41,480 bases of DNA from Haliea sp. Lineage in GTDB: Bacteria > Pseudomonadota > Gammaproteobacteria > Pseudomonadales > Halieaceae. This document shows, one piece after another, positions 23,615 to 32,204 of the stretch (the first letter of the stretch is position 1; every line of letters starts with the position of its first letter). The notes under the pieces were generated by a model, which was given only the letters and a program-made list of their open reading frames with translations, was not told where the DNA came from and did not search any database. Made by a program: the position numbers and the translations under genes. The stretch is taken from assembly GCA_024642265.1 (NCBI GenBank), contig JAHEBL010000021.1, positions 1 to 41,480 on the forward strand. The letters run 5' to 3'.

Positions 23615-24748
23615 CTATGCCAACACACTGCGGCTGATAAGTTCTTTCATGATTTCACTGGTGCCTCCGTAAATGCGCTGTACCCTGGCATCGACAAAAG
23701 CCCGGGAGATGCCGTACTCGCGCATATACCCGTAACCTCCGAACAGTTGCAGGCACACATCCGCAACCCTGCCCTGCATCTCGGTACAGGAAACCTTGGC
23801 CATGCTGGCAGTGGCTACATCGAGCTCACCACGCTTGAGCAGGGCTTTGCACTCCTCGACGAAGGAGCGGTGCACGCGGATATCCGTGGCAACTTCGGCC
23901 AGTTTGAACCTGGTGTTCTGCAGTGAGGATATCGGCGCTCCAAATGCCTTGCGCTCCTTCACGTAAGCCACTGTATCCTCCAGCATACCTTCCGCTGCGG
24001 CTACAGCCCCTATCGCGAGCACCAGGCGTTCGCGTTGCAGCTCGCTCATAAGCACTGCAAATCCCTGATCGAGTTTACCCAGGATCGCGGTGGCGGGTAC
24101 CCGCACGTCCTGGAAAAACAGTTCAGAGGTGTCGCTGGCGTGCAGGCCTATCTTTTCCAGATTGCGACCGCGCTGGAAACCAGGCAGGTCGCTGTCCACC
24201 ATAAAAAGGCTTGTCCCCTTTGCTCCGGAAACATCGGGATTGGTGCGGGCTACTACGATGACCATGTCACAGTGCTGGCCGTTGGTAATAAAGGTTTTCG
24301 AACCATTGATCAGGTAATCACTGCCATCGCGCCTGGCGGCAGTGCGCACGCCCTGTAAATCACTGCCTGCGCCGGGCTCCGTCATCGCCACGGCCCCTAC
24401 ACAATCGCCGCTTACCATCCCCGGCAGGTAGGCCTGTTTCTGTGCCTCTGTTCCGTGGTTCAGCAGGTAATGTGCGACTATGTCCGAGTGAACCGCCATG
24501 GGACCACCCACCGAACCGCAGTTGGCGCGGGCAAACACTTCCTGGATAGTCATCGAAAACAGGAAGTCGCTGCCGCAGCCTCCATATTCTTCCGGTATAT
24601 CCACCGCCAGCAGGCCCTGCTCACCCAGTTTGTTCCAGAGACTCCGGGGGAAAATCTCATCTTTTTCCCATTGTGGGTAATTGGGCAGCACTTCCTCGGC
24701 AACGAAACGGCCGACATTTGCCCGGAACAGCTCGAGTTCCTCCGTCAC
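23615..24748 (-). CDS. Acyl-CoA dehydrogenase (long-chain/isovaleryl-type active site)
   Basis: The 377-aa FAD enzyme makes the trans-2-enoyl-CoA in the first step of beta-oxidation. Motifs: AMTEPGAGSDLQGV, NGSKTFITNG, YVKERKAFG, and QLFGGYGYMREYGISRAFVDAR. In the medium-chain enzyme the catalytic Glu lies in YEGTAQ; here that site reads YGGTSE, and the base is instead Glu240 (QRERLVL), the arrangement of long-chain and isovaleryl-CoA dehydrogenases. This points to long or branched acyl substrates, as inference. Its ATG overlaps the dsbA-like stop by 4 bases, and ech follows. Confidence 0.95.
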   Translation of the reverse strand: MTEELELFRANVGRFVAEEVLPNYPQWEKDEIFPRSLWNKLGEQGLLAVDIPEEYGGCGSDFLFSMTIQEVFARANCGSVGGPMAVHSDIVAHYLLNHGTEAQKQAYLPGMVSGDCVGAVAMTEPGAGSDLQGVRTAARRDGSDYLINGSKTFITNGQHCDMVIVVARTNPDVSGAKGTSLFMVDSDLPGFQRGRNLEKIGLHASDTSELFFQDVRVPATAILGKLDQGFAVLMSELQRERLVLAIGAVAAAEGMLEDTVAYVKERKAFGAPISSLQNTRFKLAEVATDIRVHRSFVEECKALLKRGELDVATASMAKVSCTEMQGRVADVCLQLFGGYGYMREYGISRAFVDARVQRIYGGTSEIMKELISRSVLA

Positions 24749-25434
24749 AGCGCCTCACCTCCTGTTAGCTCTACCTGTTTTGCCCTCAATTTCTCCAGCA
24801 CCCTGACAAAGGTCTGCGCCTCCTGGGCGCCGGGAACCGGATAACCATCGTTAAAATAGAACATCGGCACAGCGTGCACCTCCCGATCCAGCCAGTGAGC
24901 CTGCTCCCGGCGTACCGCCTCGGCATAAAGGCCGGATGTCAGCACTTCCAGCGCTTCGTTCTGATCCAGGCCAACCCGGGTCGCCACGGCCGACAACAAC
25001 TGGACATCACCCACGTTCTCCCGCCGGCTGAAAAATGCCTCGAACAGGGCGAGTTTCAATTCTGTCTGTTTGTTCTGTTCCGCGGCCCAGTGCAGCAACT
25101 GATGCGCATGGAACGTATTGTAGATACGCATACCGTCGTAATAATCGAACCTGAAACCCAGGGCATCGCCCAGCGCTGTCAGGCGCTCCCTCGCACCGCG
25201 ACTCTGCTCAGGGCTGGTGCCGTATTTTTCCGCGATATGTTCACGCAGGTCCTGCCCCTGGACAGGCATGTGGGGGTTAAGCTCAAACGGCTGCCAGTGC
25301 GTCTCCACTGCAAAAACGCCGGTCATTTGCGCCAGCGCCAGCTGCAATTGTTTATAACCGATGATGCACCAGGGGCACACCACATCCGAAACGATATCAA
25401 TACGAAGGGGTATCACTGGCTGCGTATTGCTCAT
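24745..25434 (-). CDS. DsbA family oxidoreductase, FrnE-like
   Basis: The 229-aa thioredoxin-fold protein has a CPWC redox motif (residues 20-23) after an N-terminal strand (PLRIDIVSDVV) and a cis-Pro motif (HAVPMF) near residue 190, with a helical insertion between. This is the FrnE/DsbA-like subgroup. No signal peptide is visible, so it is likely cytoplasmic. It leads the operon with acyl-CoA dehydrogenase and crotonase genes, and its stop overlaps the next ATG by 4 bases. The substrate is unknown; a role in dithiol redox or CoA-linked chemistry is speculation. Confidence 0.92.
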   Translation of the reverse strand: MSNTQPVIPLRIDIVSDVVCPWCIIGYKQLQLALAQMTGVFAVETHWQPFELNPHMPVQGQDLREHIAEKYGTSPEQSRGARERLTALGDALGFRFDYYDGMRIYNTFHAHQLLHWAAEQNKQTELKLALFEAFFSRRENVGDVQLLSAVATRVGLDQNEALEVLTSGLYAEAVRREQAHWLDREVHAVPMFYFNDGYPVPGAQEAQTFVRVLEKLRAKQVELTGGEAL

Positions 25435-25834
25435 GGTTGCCGGCCTCGGTAGCGGGAGTCAATTTCGGGGTATCACTCTAAATTGACTGGGCTGGAGTTA
25501 AAAGGCATAAATCGATCCACAACCCGGGGTTCCGCAATACGCTGCTGCAAGCAACTCTCTGTGACGCTTGCTAGTATCCTGACAAGGCCATTCAGCAGCT
25601 GCGGAATAAGCCGGTGTCAAGTGTTGAGAGTAAGCACTTGCAAACCCGCAACTCTTTTTGATAAAAAGGTGCGCCGTCCAAACGAGCAGTGGATAGCGGA
25701 CCGGGAATGTGCCGACGGCTGTCCTTGCGGACAGACACCTGACGAACCCCGCATCCACAACTACAATTGTTACAGCTGCGCGCTTCCCTGCACCCGCGGA
25801 GCGCATCGATAATCATAACAGGCGAGTATTTTCC
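25435..25834. promoter_or_regulatory. 400-bp divergent intergenic region with two inverted repeats
   Basis: This gap separates the leftward dsbA operon from the rightward acyl-CoA ligase, so promoters for both must lie here. I see no convincing gene. It contains an interrupted palindrome at 25618-25640, a small A/T stem CTTTTT-GAT-AAAAAG at 25654-25668 and a CTGTCC-TTG-CGGACAG hairpin near 25718-25733. No regulator gene is adjacent. Confidence 0.5.
25618..25640. promoter_or_regulatory. Candidate operator: interrupted palindrome
   Basis: CAAGTG and CACTTG half-sites separated by 11 bases lie about 195 bases before the acyl-CoA ligase start. The spacing suits a dimeric repressor, but nothing identifies which one. 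Confidence 0.3.
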
Positions 25835-27382
25835 ATGATGACAAGTATCAATATTGGTGACTCACTAACAACACGCGCTTTTCTCAACCCGGGCAAACAG
25901 GCTCTTTACGATGTGGCCGCGCAACAGCGTTTCACCTTTACAGAAATGAATGGAAGGGCGAACAGGTCCTGCGCCGGACTTCAGTCGCTGGGGTGTGGCA
26001 GTGGAGATCGAGTCGCCCTGTTGGCCTACAACGGCCACGAGTTTATCGAGAGCTTCTTCGGCCCGGCCAAGGCCGGCATGGTACTGATGCCACTGAACTG
26101 GAGGCTGACGGCCGACGAACTGTCATTCATCCTGAAGGATGGCGGCGCGCAAACGATCATATTTGACGCGGACTTTCTCCCTGTCGTGGAAAAAATTCGG
26201 GCCATGGGCGACGCGGGCAGCGACATCCGGAACTGGATCTGCATAGGGGGTGCCACGCCCGACTTCGCTACCGATTACGAGGCCCTGCTGGCGGCCAGCA
26301 GCGACACGGAACCGACCCAGAAGGCCGGCGAGGATGACAACCTGTTTATCATGTACACCTCCGGAACCACCGGGCATCCAAAGGGGGTGGTGCACACGCA
26401 CAAGACCGTGTTCTGGGCACTGCTCACTCTCCTCAATACCGCAGAGGCTCACCTGTCCGACAAGTACATGGTATTGCTGCCGCTGTTTCACGTCGGCGCA
26501 CTGACCCCGATGATAGCGTCAGTGTACAAAGGCAATACCCTGGTGATCCTGCGCAACTTCGACCCGCAAAAAGTGTGGTCACTGATAGAGACCGAACAGA
26601 TCAATACCACCCTGGCCGTCCCGGCCATGTTGGGTTTCATGCTGCAGGTACCTGACTTCCAGCGTTTTGACTGGTCCAGCCTGCGGGCTATCACCAGTGG
26701 CGCAGCGCCCCTGCCAGTGACCATCATCAAAGCCTACATGGATCTCGGTATAGAAGTACACCAGGTCTACGGCATGACGGAAACCTGCGGCCCGGCCTGC
26801 CTGATTGGCCCCGATGATGCGAAGCACAAGATCGGCTCTACCGGTAAATCGTTCTTTCACACCCGGGTACGCATTGCTGATTCGGCCGGCAAGGAACTAC
26901 CGCGGGGAGAACCCGGTGAGATCCAGGTGCAGGGCCCTCACAACATGAAGGAGTACTGGAACAGGCCGGATGCCACCGCCGAAACCATCATGGATGGCTG
27001 GCTATATACCGGGGACGTTGCAGTCATGGACGAGGATGGCTTTGTCACAATCCAGGACCGCATAAAGGATATGATAATTTCCGGGGGCGAAAATGTTTAC
27101 CCGGCGGAAGTGGAAAACGTCCTGTTGTCTCATCCGGGCATCGCGGATGCAGCTGTGATTGGCCAGGACAGTCCGAAATGGGGAGAGAGCCCGCTGGCAA
27201 TTATTGTCCGCAAGGATCTGGAATTGACCGAGGCGCAGGTGCTGGAGCACTGCAATGAAAGGCTGGCGCGCTTCAAGCTGCCCAAGTCCGCTGTCTTCGT
27301 CGATGAGATACCAAGGAACCCGAGCGGCAAGGTACTTAAACGTGTTCTGCGGGAACAGTATCCCGGGCCGGCGGCTGAGTGA
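25835..27382 (+). CDS. Acyl-CoA ligase, FadD/AMP-binding family
   Basis: The enzyme activates a carboxylic acid with ATP to an acyl-AMP, then to acyl-CoA, releasing PPi. From ATG 25835 (GGCGAG upstream) it is 515 aa; the in-frame upstream extension is rejected. Motifs: P-loop YTSGTTGHPKG (residues 174-184), QVYGMTETCG, GWLYTGDVAVMDEDGFVTI, DRIKDMIISGGENVYPAEVE and the catalytic-lysine region PRNPSGKVLKR. Size and motifs fit medium/long-chain fatty acid or related acid CoA ligases; chain length cannot be read. The dehydrogenase, crotonase and thioesterases of the block could act on its products. Confidence 0.95.
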   Translation: MMTSINIGDSLTTRAFLNPGKQALYDVAAQQRFTFTEMNGRANRSCAGLQSLGCGSGDRVALLAYNGHEFIESFFGPAKAGMVLMPLNWRLTADELSFILKDGGAQTIIFDADFLPVVEKIRAMGDAGSDIRNWICIGGATPDFATDYEALLAASSDTEPTQKAGEDDNLFIMYTSGTTGHPKGVVHTHKTVFWALLTLLNTAEAHLSDKYMVLLPLFHVGALTPMIASVYKGNTLVILRNFDPQKVWSLIETEQINTTLAVPAMLGFMLQVPDFQRFDWSSLRAITSGAAPLPVTIIKAYMDLGIEVHQVYGMTETCGPACLIGPDDAKHKIGSTGKSFFHTRVRIADSAGKELPRGEPGEIQVQGPHNMKEYWNRPDATAETIMDGWLYTGDVAVMDEDGFVTIQDRIKDMIISGGENVYPAEVENVLLSHPGIADAAVIGQDSPKWGESPLAIIVRKDLELTEAQVLEHCNERLARFKLPKSAVFVDEIPRNPSGKVLKRVLREQYPGPAAE

Positions 27383-27820
27383 CACGCGAAGATCCGGTAC
27401 TTATCTATTAATTATTATTAATTAATATATAGGTATATATAAGGATTATTGTTGTTACTGTTATTGGGGAGCCCCTGGTCTGTGGAAAAGCAGCTATTTT
27501 CCCTCAGATACAAGCAGTTACCGCCAAGACAAGTACACGTAAAAGCCCTGCAGGTGGCAGTGAAAAGCCGTGTCCATCCGGTGGGTGGAATGCGTTTTTT
27601 TGTGGATTGTTTATTTACCTGGCGATAAAGCCAGGTTGTCCCCGTTTTAACCCACGCGTAATTAACGCTCTGTTCCCGTGCTTATCCAGTAAATGTCCCT
27701 ACGGTCCGGGAAAGTGTTAATTGATGTGAGTAAGTACGGGATACCATGTAGGTAAACCGGTAGATCCTGTAAGAGCTGTGTACAGCCTGTGTGTGTAACG
27801 GGGACAGGTTTTGGGCAGAG
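27383..27820. other. AT-rich gap between convergent genes, with origin-like features
   Basis: Both flanking genes end here, so no promoter is expected, yet the 438-bp gap is rich in signals. A 65-bp stretch (27401-27465) has only 9 G/C by hand count. DnaA-box-like 9-mers follow: TGTGGAAAA (27481-27489, 8/9), TGTGGATTG (27601-27609, 7/9), TTATCCAGT (27682-27690, 7/9) and TGTGTGTAA (27790-27798, 7/9). A hairpin lies at 27617-27636. The AT-rich stretch followed by a TGTGGA-type box resembles the E. coli/Vibrio oriC layout, and those origins also lie between mnmE and mnmG. No consensus box is perfect, so a relic or accessory origin is as likely as an active one. Confidence 0.4.
27617..27636. repeat. 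7-bp perfect stem-loop in the AT-rich gap
   Basis: ACCTGGC-GATAAA-GCCAGGT. It could end acyl-CoA ligase or mnmE transcripts, but neither strand has a T-run next to it, so a terminator call is weak. Confidence 0.5.
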
Positions 27821-29185
27821 TTATTTGCCGATGCAGAAACTGGAAAAGATTTTGCCCAGTAACTCATCGCTGCTCACGGCGCCGGTTATATCCCCCAGGC
27901 TCACCTGGCACTGGCGCAGGTCTTCCGCCAGTAGTTCACCCGCCCCGGCGTTGAGCAACTGCTCCCGTCCCGCCTGCAGGAACCCGGCTGCGGCTTCAAG
28001 GGCTTGCAGGTGTCTGCGGCGCGCGCTGAAATTGCCCTCGCCCTCATTTTGGAAACCCATGCAGGCCTTGAGGTGGTCGCGCAACAGGTCAATGCCCGCA
28101 CCGGTTTTGGCAGAGAGAACCACAGCTGTGCTGTCGGGCCTGGCAGCTACCCCGGGGGAATGTCCGGAGAGATCGCACTTGTTGTGTACGACGGTGACCG
28201 GGATGGTCCTGCCAAGATGTCGATGCCTCTCGGGCCAGATGGTATCCGGATTGTTGTCGGCAGCCGGGTCGCTGTCATCCACCACCAGGAGTATGCGGTC
28301 TGCCGAAGCCATCTCCTGCCATGCCCGCCGTATGCCCTCCTGTTCGACCTCGTCGTCGCTGTCTCGCAGTCCGGCCGTGTCCACGATGTGCAGCGGCATG
28401 CCATCTATCTGGATATGTTCCCGCAGAACATCTCGGGTGGTGCCAGCGATGGCGGTGACGATGGCCCGTTCCGAACCGGACAAAGCGTTGAGCAGACTGG
28501 ATTTCCCTGCGTTGGGCTTACCGGCGATGACGAGCTTCATGCCTTCCTGCAGCAGGCTGCCCTGGCGGGCCTGGCGCTGGACTGCTTCCAGTTGTTCGAT
28601 TATGGCTGCCAGTTGCCCGGCGACCTGCCCCTCCTCAATAAAGTCAATTTCTTCCTCGGGAAAGTCGATGGCGGCCTCGACGTAGATTCGCAGTCGGGTG
28701 ACCATATCCACCAGCTCGTTTATTTTTCTCGAGAATTCCCCCTGCAGGGAGCGGCTTGCATTGAGTGCGGCCTTTTCTGTGGTGCTGTTGATGAGGTCGG
28801 CAATGGCCTCGGCCTGGGCAAGATCGATCTTGTCATTGAGGTAGGCGCGTTGGGAAAATTCTCCCGGGGACGCCTGCCGCGCACCGTGACGACATACCTG
28901 CTGTAACAACAGATCGAGAATCACAGGGCCGCCGTGTGCTTGCAGCTCAACCACGGTCTCGCCGGTAAAGGAGTGGGGTCCGGGGAACAGCAGTGCAATA
29001 CCCGAATCCAGCGGCGCTCCTGTATCCGACAGGAAGTTGGCCACATGAGCCCGGCGCGGTTGGAGTTCGAGTCCGGTTATTGCCGCACCGATCGCCGCCG
29101 CTTTGGCGCCGGAGATGCGGATGATACCAATACCGCCCCTGCCTGGGGCGGTCGCGATTGCCGCGATGGTATCCGGGTCGATCAG
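27821..29185 (-). CDS. mnmE: tRNA modification GTPase MnmE (TrmE), apparent CTG start
   Basis: MnmE works with MnmG to make cmnm5U34 in tRNA. Features: an N-terminal formyl-THF domain beginning [14 protein letters not shown], the G domain with GKPNAGKS (about residues 222-229), TTRD, DTAGLRD and NKCDL, and the C-terminal CIGK. The conserved N-terminus extends upstream of the first standard start (GTG 29044, which would remove 47 residues). Between that and the previous in-frame stop there is no ATG, GTG or TTG. CTG at 29185 overlaps the yidC stop (CTGA), has GGGAG 10 bases upstream and gives 454 aa, exactly the E. coli length. An ATC next to it is the alternative. Confidence 0.95.
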   Translation of the reverse strand: MIDPDTIAAIATAPGRGGIGIIRISGAKAAAIGAAITGLELQPRRAHVANFLSDTGAPLDSGIALLFPGPHSFTGETVVELQAHGGPVILDLLLQQVCRHGARQASPGEFSQRAYLNDKIDLAQAEAIADLINSTTEKAALNASRSLQGEFSRKINELVDMVTRLRIYVEAAIDFPEEEIDFIEEGQVAGQLAAIIEQLEAVQRQARQGSLLQEGMKLVIAGKPNAGKSSLLNALSGSERAIVTAIAGTTRDVLREHIQIDGMPLHIVDTAGLRDSDDEVEQEGIRRAWQEMASADRILLVVDDSDPAADNNPDTIWPERHRHLGRTIPVTVVHNKCDLSGHSPGVAARPDSTAVVLSAKTGAGIDLLRDHLKACMGFQNEGEGNFSARRRHLQALEAAAGFLQAGREQLLNAGAGELLAEDLRQCQVSLGDITGAVSSDELLGKIFSSFCIGK

Positions 29186-30876
29186 GACTTCGCTGCTCCC
29201 GCCTCGATCTGTTTGGTGATGACGTACTGTTGCGCCATGGACAACAGGTTGTTAACCACCCAGTAAAGCACCAGTCCGGCGGGGAACCACAGGAAGAAGA
29301 AAGTGAAGACGACAGGCATCCACTTCATGATTTTTGCCTGCATGGGATCTGGTGGTGGCGGATTCAGCAGTTGCATGCAGAACATACTGGCCCCCATCAG
29401 CAGCGGCAGCACAAAATAGGGATCCATAACCGAAAGGTCCTTGATCCACAGGATAAATGGCGCCTGGCGTAACTCGACGCTTTCCATCAGTGTCCAGTAC
29501 AGGGCGATGAATACCGGCATCTGCACCAGGATGGGTAAACAACCTCCCATCGGATTGATTTTTTCCTTGCGGTACAACTCCATCATTGCCTGGGACTGCT
29601 TTTGCTTGTCGTCCGCATACTGTTCGCGAATATCCTGCATTTTAGGCTGCACACGACGCATGTTCGCCATGGACTTGTAGCTGGTAGCCGACAGTTTGAA
29701 AAACGCCGCCTTGATCAGCACCGTCAGCAGGATAATGGCGACACCCCAGTTACCCACCAGGGCGTGAATCTTGGTTAACAGCCAGAACAGGGGCTGGGCT
29801 ATCCACCACAGCCAACCGTAGTCGACACTGAGGTCAAGGTAGGGGGAAATCTCCTTCAGGCGATACTGGTCCTTGGGTCCGGCATAGAACTGCGCCCCCA
29901 CTTCCCCTTGCTGACCCGGGTCAAGCACCAGCGGGGGGCTGGTGAATCCTGCAATATTGAAACCTCCACTGGTTACCCTGGTGCTGTAATTATGGCTTTG
30001 CCCGGCATCCGGAATCCAGGCGCTGAGGAAATAGTGCTGGATAATTGCTATCCATCCGCCCGGCAATGTCGCCTTGAAGGGCTCTTCGGCCATGTCAGCA
30101 AAGGTGAATTTTGTGAAGTGGTCGTCCGGTTGGGTGGTTGCAGCGCCCAGGAAAGGGTTCAGTCCCATTCCACCAGAGGAACTGGCAGACGGTGCGGGGC
30201 TGCTGTCCCGCTTCAGCTGGCCAAAAAGATTGGCCTGCCAGCGACCGCTGCTACCGTTATTCACGAGGAAGTCGACGCTGATCAGGTAGTCGCCACGGCG
30301 CAGTGTAAAACGTTTCGTCACCTCAATACCGGTGTCATCCTTCCACTGGAGCTCGACCACGAGTTCTTGTTGATCGTCTGCCAGCTTATATATAGAAGAA
30401 GCAGTCGCGTACGTCGGGCGGCCATTCTTGTCGATGCCGTTGGTCCCGATCAGGCCACTTTGGGCGATGTAGGTGCGGGTGGCGTTCTGCTCCAGCAGAA
30501 CATAGGGTACGTCGGGAGAGTCCAGTTGAGCCGGGTAGGCAGGCAGGGTCAGCTCGATGATGTCGCCGCCCTCGAGATCAATGGCGAGCTGTAACACGTC
30601 GGTGTGTATCTGGACTATGCGGCCGCTGTTGCTTATTACAGGGTCTGTCGGTGACGCGGCCTGGGGTACGCTGTCAGCTACCGATGGCAGGTCTTCGCCG
30701 GTCTGGGTTGACTCGCTTGCGGGCAGGTCCGGCGTGGGGCTGCCCGGCGCGGTCAGGCGGGTGCTCTCCTGAGTGAGGGCACTGGTCCTGTCATCCTTGA
30801 AGTCTACCCACTTGGTGAGCAGCATAAAGGACAGTACGGCGATAGCGCCAATGAGCAGTGAGCGTTGCAAATCCAT
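29182..30876 (-). CDS. yidC: Membrane protein insertase YidC
   Basis: YidC inserts and folds inner-membrane proteins, alone or with SecYEG. The 564-aa protein has the N-terminal membrane anchor ([20 protein letters not shown]), a large periplasmic beta-sandwich (about residues 50-340, including [16 protein letters not shown]) and the conserved C-terminal core ([39 protein letters not shown]) with the hydrophilic-groove Arg in the Oxa1 family region. Length is near E. coli YidC (548 aa). The linker carries an extra Ser/Ala/Gly-rich piece ([14 protein letters not shown]). The stop overlaps the mnmE start. Confidence 0.98.
   Translation of the reverse strand: MDLQRSLLIGAIAVLSFMLLTKWVDFKDDRTSALTQESTRLTAPGSPTPDLPASESTQTGEDLPSVADSVPQAASPTDPVISNSGRIVQIHTDVLQLAIDLEGGDIIELTLPAYPAQLDSPDVPYVLLEQNATRTYIAQSGLIGTNGIDKNGRPTYATASSIYKLADDQQELVVELQWKDDTGIEVTKRFTLRRGDYLISVDFLVNNGSSGRWQANLFGQLKRDSSPAPSASSSGGMGLNPFLGAATTQPDDHFTKFTFADMAEEPFKATLPGGWIAIIQHYFLSAWIPDAGQSHNYSTRVTSGGFNIAGFTSPPLVLDPGQQGEVGAQFYAGPKDQYRLKEISPYLDLSVDYGWLWWIAQPLFWLLTKIHALVGNWGVAIILLTVLIKAAFFKLSATSYKSMANMRRVQPKMQDIREQYADDKQKQSQAMMELYRKEKINPMGGCLPILVQMPVFIALYWTLMESVELRQAPFILWIKDLSVMDPYFVLPLLMGASMFCMQLLNPPPPDPMQAKIMKWMPVVFTFFFLWFPAGLVLYWVVNNLLSMAQQYVITKQIEAGAAKS
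29196..29200 (-). promoter_or_regulatory. Ribosome site for the mnmE CTG start
   Basis: GGGAG on the minus strand, within the last codons of yidC and 10 bases before the CTG at 29185. Spacing is slightly long, consistent with help from coupling to yidC termination. Confidence 0.45.
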
Positions 30877-30891
30877 AGTGGTATCTTTGGT

Positions 30892-31119
30892 TTAGTGTGA
30901 GTGCGGGCAGGGAGGGACGGGGTCAATACCACCCTCATGCCATGGATGGCATTTACCCAGTCGGCGCAGGGCGAGATATAAACCCTTCAGTACACCATGA
31001 GTCGCGATGGCTTCCTGGGCGTAGGTCGAGCAGCTCGGGTAAAAACGACAGTTATTACCCAGGAAAGGGCTCAGGCAGGCCTTGTAGCAGTCGATAAAAA
31101 AAATGAACAAGCGACGCAT
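30892..31119 (-). CDS. yidD: Membrane protein insertion efficiency factor YidD
   Basis: The 75-aa protein helps YidC-dependent insertion. It starts at ATG 31119, which overlaps the rnpA stop by one base (TAATG). The family core is [20 protein letters not shown], then [12 protein letters not shown] and [14 protein letters not shown] with conserved Cys residues. The 20-residue upstream reading inside rnpA is rejected. Confidence 0.96.
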   Translation of the reverse strand: MRRLFIFFIDCYKACLSPFLGNNCRFYPSCSTYAQEAIATHGVLKGLYLALRRLGKCHPWHEGGIDPVPPCPHSH

Positions 31120-31517
31120 TAGCGGTCCTGGATGGTATTCGATTCTGGCCTGGGGATATGTCGGCCCAGTTTCTGCCACTGCTGCAGCAATATAGAGGAT
31201 AGTTCTGCATTATCCAACTGGTCTATACCCCGGCGGGTCAGCAGTACTACGTCCATGGCTGGTTCACTGTCGGGCAGGGTCCGGAAAAACTCCCTGGCGA
31301 CACGCTTGATGCGGTTGCGCTGGACCGCGAGACGGACATTTTTTTTGGCTATAACGAGACCGAGCCGATGCCCGGGCTGGGGACTCAGCCGCGCCAGTAA
31401 TAACAGGTACTTGTGGGATGCTTTCGCGTCCGCTTTGTCAAAGACCCGGCTGTAGTCACTGGCCTTGAGCAGGCGCCTGGCTTTGGGAAAACTGTGGCCT
31501 GAAGCCTGCCTGTCCAC
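31119..31517 (-). CDS. rnpA: Ribonuclease P protein component
   Basis: RnpA binds the RNase P RNA and tRNA leader to process tRNA 5' ends. The 132-aa basic protein has the [19 protein letters not shown] start and the signature [26 protein letters not shown]. It starts with GTG at 31517, 18 bases after the rpmH stop; no in-frame ATG is available upstream. The C-terminal tail ([14 protein letters not shown]) is not conserved. Confidence 0.97.
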   Translation of the reverse strand: MDRQASGHSFPKARRLLKASDYSRVFDKADAKASHKYLLLLARLSPQPGHRLGLVIAKKNVRLAVQRNRIKRVAREFFRTLPDSEPAMDVVLLTRRGIDQLDNAELSSILLQQWQKLGRHIPRPESNTIQDR

Positions 31518-31535
31518 CCGGCATGGCAGCCGGTC

Positions 31536-31670
31536 TTAGACAGCCAGGCGCTTACGGCCGCGAGCGCGACGACGGTTCAGAACCTGCCGGCCGCCTTTGG
31601 TTGCCATACGTGCGCGGAAGCCGTGGGTGCGCGCGCGCTTCAGTACGCTGGGCTGAAATGTTCTTTTCAT
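31536..31670 (-). CDS. rpmH: 50S ribosomal protein L34
   Basis: The 44-aa very basic protein begins [18 protein letters not shown] and ends GRKRLAV, the universal L34 sequence. It is the first gene of the rpmH-rnpA-yidD-yidC-mnmE operon. Confidence 0.98.
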   Translation of the reverse strand: MKRTFQPSVLKRARTHGFRARMATKGGRQVLNRRRARGRKRLAV

Positions 31671-31757
31671 AGCAATGTTCCAGTGTGATGACGGGCCAGT
31701 TGCGACAGTTTGGCCCAGAGGCTTGGCTGCAGACGTTGACCGGAAAAAAGGTGGGGT

Positions 31758-31786
31758 ATTCTATTGAAATGGCGCCGCTAATTCAA
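31758..31786 (-). promoter_or_regulatory. Sigma-70 promoter of the rpmH operon
   Basis: On the minus strand -35 TTGAAT (31781-31786) and -10 TAGAAT (31758-31763) are separated by exactly 17 bases. Transcription would start near 31751 with an ~80-base leader before rpmH. Confidence 0.65.
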
Positions 31787-31940
31787 TCTCTATGGCGGTA
31801 TTATTACCCGGACGGCGCTCCGGTAGGGGTTTGCCGCTCCAGGCGGCCGCTTCCGAACCAAGCTGACCCGACCCACGCATCATTTGCCAAAGCCGCAAGG
31901 GGTGTGGCTTGCGGCCATCAGCCCACATATTCTCCCAAAG

Positions 31941-31949
31941 ATATACACA
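31941..31949 (+). promoter_or_regulatory. Weak DnaA box
   Basis: ATATACACA; one mismatch to the relaxed form TTATNCACA, two to TTATCCACA. Only 2 bases separate it from the next box. Confidence 0.45.
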
Positions 31950-31951
31950 AC

Positions 31952-31960
31952 ATATCCACA
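31952..31960 (+). promoter_or_regulatory. DnaA box
   Basis: ATATCCACA, 8 of 9 matches to TTATCCACA. Confidence 0.65.
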
Positions 31961-32070
31961 GAAAAAACTATACCCGTCGATATTTTTCCAGAGTGTATAA
32001 AAAACATACAACGGAATCTTAGGCAGCTGATTTTAAAAGAAAATAAAATTCTTCATCCAGCGCTGATTTA

Positions 32071-32079
32071 TGTGGATAA
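32071..32079 (-). promoter_or_regulatory. Consensus DnaA box
   Basis: TGTGGATAA, the exact reverse complement of TTATCCACA, about 125 bases before the dnaA start. Confidence 0.8.
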
Positions 32080-32192
32080 CTCCCCTCCACCGGCGTATTA
32101 TTGCGCCACTGGAGCAACAATAATCACCAGTAAGCAAGCAACTACAAAAAAGTCATTTTTCAATAGGCATGACCGGCCTTGCGCCCGGCATC

Positions 32193-32198
32193 AAGGGG
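32193..32198 (+). promoter_or_regulatory. Ribosome site deciding the dnaA start
   Basis: AAGGGG lies 6 bases before TTG 32205. It sits inside the reading from ATG 32169, which has no usable site of its own. Confidence 0.65.
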
Positions 32199-32204
32199 AT
32201 CATT

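Larger units (their letters stand above)
31684..32204. other. rpmH-dnaA intergenic region, likely oriC
   Basis: This is the site of oriC in Pseudomonas and many other gammaproteobacteria, and transcription diverges away from it on both sides in this window. The right half (31920-32160) is AT-rich and holds a perfect DnaA box (32071-32079), an 8/9 box (31952-31960) and a weaker one (31941-31949). Long A/T tracts between them (for example ATTTTAAAAGAAAATAAAAT) could be the unwinding element. The same boxes may also autoregulate dnaA. The left part holds the rpmH promoter and a GC-rich stretch with no gene. Confidence 0.75.

Noticed and set aside
27617-27636. Stem-loop as the acyl-CoA ligase terminator
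   Set aside because: It lies about 235 bases after the stop and lacks a T-run; kept only as a structural repeat.
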